A stretch of 45,075 bases of DNA from Terriglobales bacterium. GTDB lineage: Bacteria; Acidobacteriota; Terriglobia; Terriglobales; Acidobacteriaceae. The stretch covers positions 1-45,075 of the forward strand of contig JAATEV010000105.1 in assembly GCA_015655585.1 (NCBI GenBank), in the 5' to 3' direction. Position 1 is the stretch's first letter; each line of letters opens with the position of its first letter. A program made the position numbers and the translations under genes. Of this stretch, positions 42,546 through 45,075 are shown in pieces. The notes under the pieces were generated by a model, which was not told where the DNA came from, did no database searches, and worked only from the letters and a program-made list of their open reading frames with translations.

Positions 42546-43532
42546 GTGAACGAATTGGACTGCAAGATTTTTTATCACGATAAGTGTTTTGATGGCGCGT
42601 GCTCGGCCTCGCTGTTTACGAAGTTTCATCGCGAGTGCATCGGGACGGCCAGCACGTACTCGTACCACGGGCTGGTGCATCGCGCGGGCGCGCTGTTCGA
42701 CGAGAACGCGTTTGGCGACGGCGAGAATGCGATTGTGGATTTTAAATACTCGGCTTCGCCGAAGGTGACGTGGTGGTTCGACCATCACCAGAGCGCGTTT
42801 CTGACGCCGGAGGACCAGAGAGACTTTGAGGCGGGGCAGGAGGACGGGTCGCAGCGGATGCGGAAGTTCTTCGACCCGAACTATATCTCATGCACGAGCC
42901 TGATCGCGGACATCGCACAGTTGAACTTCGGGTTCAACACGGCCCCGGTGCTGGAGCTGATCGAGTGGGCGAACATCGTAGATGGAGCGCGGTACGAGAG
43001 CGCGAAGGCGGCGGTGGAGATGGAGGCTCCGGCGATGAAGCTGACGATGGCGATTGAGAGCTCGCCGGACGGCACGCTGGTGCAGAAGCTGATTCCGCTG
43101 CTGACGGAGATGAGCCTGCAACAGGTGCTGGATCAGCCGTTAGTACAGGAGCAGTTGGGGCCGCTGATGGACCGGCACTGGGCGGCGCTGGAGCTGATTC
43201 GCTCGCGGGCGGGGCTGGAGAAGGGCGTGATTACGTTCGACATTACGGACCAGCCGACGGAGGGATACAACAAATTTATTCCGTACTATCTGTATCCGGC
43301 GGCGACGTACAACGTGGGGTTGAGCAAGTCGAGCTTCCGGACGAAGGTGTCGGTGGGGACGAATCCGTGGACTTCGCTGGATGCGTCGGAGCTGGTGAAC
43401 CTGGCGGCTATCTGCGAGCGTTATGGCGGCGGCGGTCACGCGCGTGTGGGAGCTATCAGCTTTCCGCCGGACAGGGAACAGGATGCGAGGAAGGCGGCGG
43501 AGGAGATTGCGTCGGAGCTGCGGACTTCGTAA
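42546..43532 (+). CDS. DHH family phosphoesterase
   Basis: 328 residues from a GTG with GAGAGGTG just upstream. Seen: the N-terminal YHDKCFDGACSASLF, the metal-binding motif FD79-HHQ (DHH), a second family stretch SCTSLIADIA, and the DHHA1 motif CERYGGGGHARVGA near residue 295. The family hydrolyses phosphodiesters such as oligonucleotides, nano-RNA or cyclic dinucleotides in the cytoplasm; the length and lack of extra domains fit a NrnA-like or general DHH enzyme, but the substrate is not settled. Confidence 0.9.
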   Translation: MNELDCKIFYHDKCFDGACSASLFTKFHRECIGTASTYSYHGLVHRAGALFDENAFGDGENAIVDFKYSASPKVTWWFDHHQSAFLTPEDQRDFEAGQEDGSQRMRKFFDPNYISCTSLIADIAQLNFGFNTAPVLELIEWANIVDGARYESAKAAVEMEAPAMKLTMAIESSPDGTLVQKLIPLLTEMSLQQVLDQPLVQEQLGPLMDRHWAALELIRSRAGLEKGVITFDITDQPTEGYNKFIPYYLYPAATYNVGLSKSSFRTKVSVGTNPWTSLDASELVNLAAICERYGGGGHARVGAISFPPDREQDARKAAEEIASELRTS

Positions 43533-43541
43533 TAGCAGTTT

Positions 43542-43568
43542 GGGATTAGCGCAGGGCTTTAGCCCTGC
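43542..43568 (-). repeat. REP palindrome, left distal (GGGATTAGC tail outward)
   Basis: GGGATTAGC followed by GCAGGGC-TTTA-GCCCTGC. Read on the minus strand it ends in GCTAATCCC, the same tail as the copy at 44141-44167 and at 1471-1495. With the copy at 43588-43608 it forms the left side of the frame around the transposase gene. Confidence 0.85.
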
Positions 43569-43587
43569 GACTCCTGCGTCCGAGGCG

Positions 43588-43608
43588 AAAAGGGGCTTTA
43601 GCCCCGGG
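43588..43608. repeat. REP palindrome, left proximal
   Basis: A 21-base sequence with core GGGGCTTTAGCCCC, A-run on its left and GGG on its right. It is the exact reverse complement of 44103-44123 on the other side of the transposase gene. Confidence 0.9.
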
Positions 43609-43631
43609 CTTTCTTTCCTCGCGTCGATTGT

Positions 43632-44084
43632 TCAAATGAAATGGTCTGGTATCGGATCGAAGGAATCGTGAAGATTTGCTGCTGAAGAGAAGGCGTAAAG
43701 TGCAGCTTCTGGTACTAGCTTGGCCCGGACGGGATTTTCGTGAATGTATGTTACGTGTCTCTCAAAATTGAGGCCATCCGTGATACGGCGGCTGTCGTAG
43801 CTGCGTTGCCAGATATCTAGCTTGCTTTTGAGGCGGAAGGAGAAGCCGCCTTTGATGTATTGCATGGCTTTTTCCAATGAGATATCTGAAGCGGGAGTGA
43901 GCAGAAGATGGGCGTGGTCGGGCATGATCACGAAGGCGTGTAATTGGAGGCGGCCCTTGTGACGTTGTTCCTGCAGGATATCGAGAAAGAGGGTGGAGTT
44001 TCGCTCCACCTGGAATAAACGTCTACGGGAGGCGGTGACGCTTGTGATGAAGTAGGTTCGGAGTTCCTGAGGGGCCAATGGCAT
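43632..44084 (-). CDS. REP-associated tyrosine transposase (RAYT, Y1 family)
   Basis: 150 residues, a normal length. The HUH motif is MPDHAHLLL with H57 and H59; the catalytic Tyr is probably Y96 in IWQRSYDSRR, and the conserved end is YIHENPVRAKLVPEA. Such enzymes nick single-stranded REP palindromes and are thought to spread them. Here the gene is framed by two REP palindromes on each side in mirror order, and the same palindromes with the CTAATCC tail occur elsewhere in the window, so this copy or a relative is likely to be their mobiliser. No defect is seen. Confidence 0.93.
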   Translation of the reverse strand: MPLAPQELRTYFITSVTASRRRLFQVERNSTLFLDILQEQRHKGRLQLHAFVIMPDHAHLLLTPASDISLEKAMQYIKGGFSFRLKSKLDIWQRSYDSRRITDGLNFERHVTYIHENPVRAKLVPEAALYAFSSAANLHDSFDPIPDHFI

Positions 44085-44102
44085 GGGTGGCAGAGGAAAA
44101 GA

Positions 44103-44123
44103 CCCGGGGCTAAAGCCCCTTTT
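44103..44123. repeat. REP palindrome, right proximal
   Basis: CCC then GGGGCTAAAGCCCC then TTTT. It is the exact reverse complement of 43588-43608. Confidence 0.9.
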
Positions 44124-44140
44124 GATATGTGGTCAAGTTC

Positions 44141-44167
44141 GTGGGGCTAAAGCCCCACGCTAATCCC
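44141..44167 (+). repeat. REP palindrome, right distal (GCTAATCCC tail outward)
   Basis: GTGGGGCTAAAGCCCCAC followed by GCTAATCCC. It mirrors the left distal copy at 43542-43568 and matches the copy upstream of murC (1471-1495). Confidence 0.85.
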
Positions 44168-44202
44168 AAAAGACTAGTTCTGTGATTCGGTGTAGAGAGC
44201 GG

Positions 44203-45075
44203 CTATGGTTTCAGTTTTGCGAAGATGCCTAGCTTGGTGATGTCGTTGAAGATGACGAAGGCTCCGAAGGCGAGCAGGCAGACGAAGGCTACCTGGTAGA
44301 CGCGCTCCTTGATCCGCTGGTTCACGTCGCGGCGCATGATGCTCTCGATGACGAGGAAGAGGATCATGCCGCCGTCGAGGACGGGGATGGGGAGCAGGTT
44401 GAAGATGCCGAGGTTGAGCGAGATCAGCGACATGAGGCTGATGAGCGGCATCCAGCCGGGCATCTCGGCGGCCTGGTGGATACTCTGGCCGATGCCGATG
44501 GGACTTTGCAGGTTGCGGACGGAGACCTGGCGGGTGAAGAGGCGCTTGATGGTCTCGACGATCAGCAGCGAGAACTTCTTGTTGTATTGCAGGGAGGCGG
44601 CGACGGCCTTGCCGAAGGGAAGGCGTTCGACCTTGACGGGCGGCTGCACGGGAGCGAAGCCGAGGCGGTACTCCTTGCCGTTGGCGGAGTCGGCCAACTC
44701 GGGCTTGATTTGCAAAGGCAGAGTCTGGACGGTGCCGTTGACGGTGCGCTCGACGACGAGCGCGGCGGGCTTGCCGGACTGGTCTTGCAGGTAGGCAAGC
44801 AGGGCGCTGACGGAGTGGAACTGGAGGCCGTCGATGCTGAGGATCTTGTCCTGCGGCTTGAGCCCGGCGCGCGCGGCGGGCATGTCGGCCTCAAGGGCGT
44901 TGACCTGCACGGGCGTGTTCTGCATCCGAGGGATGAGGCCGAGGTTGGAGAGGTCGAAGTTGTCGGCGTCGCCCTTGTTCTCGATGAAGAACTTCGTATC
45001 GACGCGCTGGCCATCGTGGATGTAGGAGAAGGGAACGGTCTGGTTGAGGTTCAGGAGGGAGCGGATGCCGACCTG
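44203..45075 (-). CDS. rseP: Site-2 protease RseP-like (M50), C-terminal part, cut by window end
   Basis: The frame is open to the last base of the window, so at least 290 residues are seen and the N-terminal HExxH helix lies outside. Present are a PDZ domain (MPAARAGLKPQDKILSIDGLQFHSVSALLAYL near 44850), a membrane segment, and the second metal-binding motif in NLGIFNLLPIPVLDGGMILF, followed by the last helix (VAFVCLLAFGAFVIFND). RseP cleaves anti-sigma factors or signal-peptide remnants in the inner membrane. It would be a fitting partner for the membrane-bound sigma fusion in this window, but the two are far apart and that is speculation. Confidence 0.9.
   Translation of the reverse strand, partial: QVGIRSLLNLNQTVPFSYIHDGQRVDTKFFIENKGDADNFDLSNLGLIPRMQNTPVQVNALEADMPAARAGLKPQDKILSIDGLQFHSVSALLAYLQDQSGKPAALVVERTVNGTVQTLPLQIKPELADSANGKEYRLGFAPVQPPVKVERLPFGKAVAASLQYNKKFSLLIVETIKRLFTRQVSVRNLQSPIGIGQSIHQAAEMPGWMPLISLMSLISLNLGIFNLLPIPVLDGGMILFLVIESIMRRDVNQRIKERVYQVAFVCLLAFGAFVIFNDITKLGIFAKLKP

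Overview
The window looks like a chromosomal segment of an Acidobacteriota member of class Terriglobia (Granulicella/Edaphobacter/Terriglobus type). This is inferred from a very large Oar-like TonB-dependent receptor with an N-terminal carboxypeptidase-regulatory domain, high-G+C genes, dense short palindromic repeats and the gene repertoire. No rRNA, tRNA or CRISPR array was seen.

Left part (about 1-22.9 kb). After a secreted acetamidase/formamidase-like protein (minus strand) comes a division and cell-wall (dcw) run: murC, ftsQ, ftsA, ftsZ, then a small penicillin-binding transpeptidase. ftsA and ftsZ are separated by about 5.4 kb holding a secreted protein of unknown function, a TetR regulator facing a DHA2 drug-efflux pump across a clear palindromic operator, and a secreted beta-galactosidase-like glycosidase. 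Housekeeping genes follow: nnr (NAD(P)HX repair), tsaE (tRNA t6A), a DUF59/SufT-type protein with a methyltransferase, a Gly/Tyr-rich secreted protein, a polyprenyl diphosphate synthase and a polytopic GT-C-like membrane protein.

Middle part (about 22.9-37.04 kb). The strong excess of G over C on the plus strand, seen on both sides whichever way genes point, largely disappears here. The segment is bounded by a 16-bp direct repeat with one mismatch (22900-22915 and 37026-37041) and carries a broken tyrosine integrase next to the right copy, plus an excisionase-like HTH protein. I read it as an old, decaying integrated island of about 14 kb. Its cargo is (a) a TonB-dependent receptor coupled to a 1003-residue protein that joins an ECF sigma factor, a zinc-binding anti-sigma motif, one membrane helix and a large predicted periplasmic part, with a divergent outer-membrane beta-barrel gene whose leader is related in sequence; and (b) a LysR regulator with hxlB and hxlA, the two enzymes of ribulose-monophosphate formaldehyde fixation. 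The sigma/anti-sigma/receptor locus is the best candidate for a little-described system.

Right part (37.05-45.08 kb). A membrane-anchored penicillin-acylase-type Ntn hydrolase, a CPA1 Na+/H+ antiporter, a CPBP-family membrane protease, a DHH phosphoesterase, a REP-associated (RAYT) transposase bracketed by mirror-image REP palindromes, and the C-terminal part of an RseP-like site-2 protease cut by the window end.

Several repeat families recur in the window: REP palindromes of the RAYT type, a double-hairpin repeat whose second stem varies in a base-paired way, and a 195-bp MITE-like element with terminal inverted repeats. Two of them lie inside or at the end of a coding sequence.
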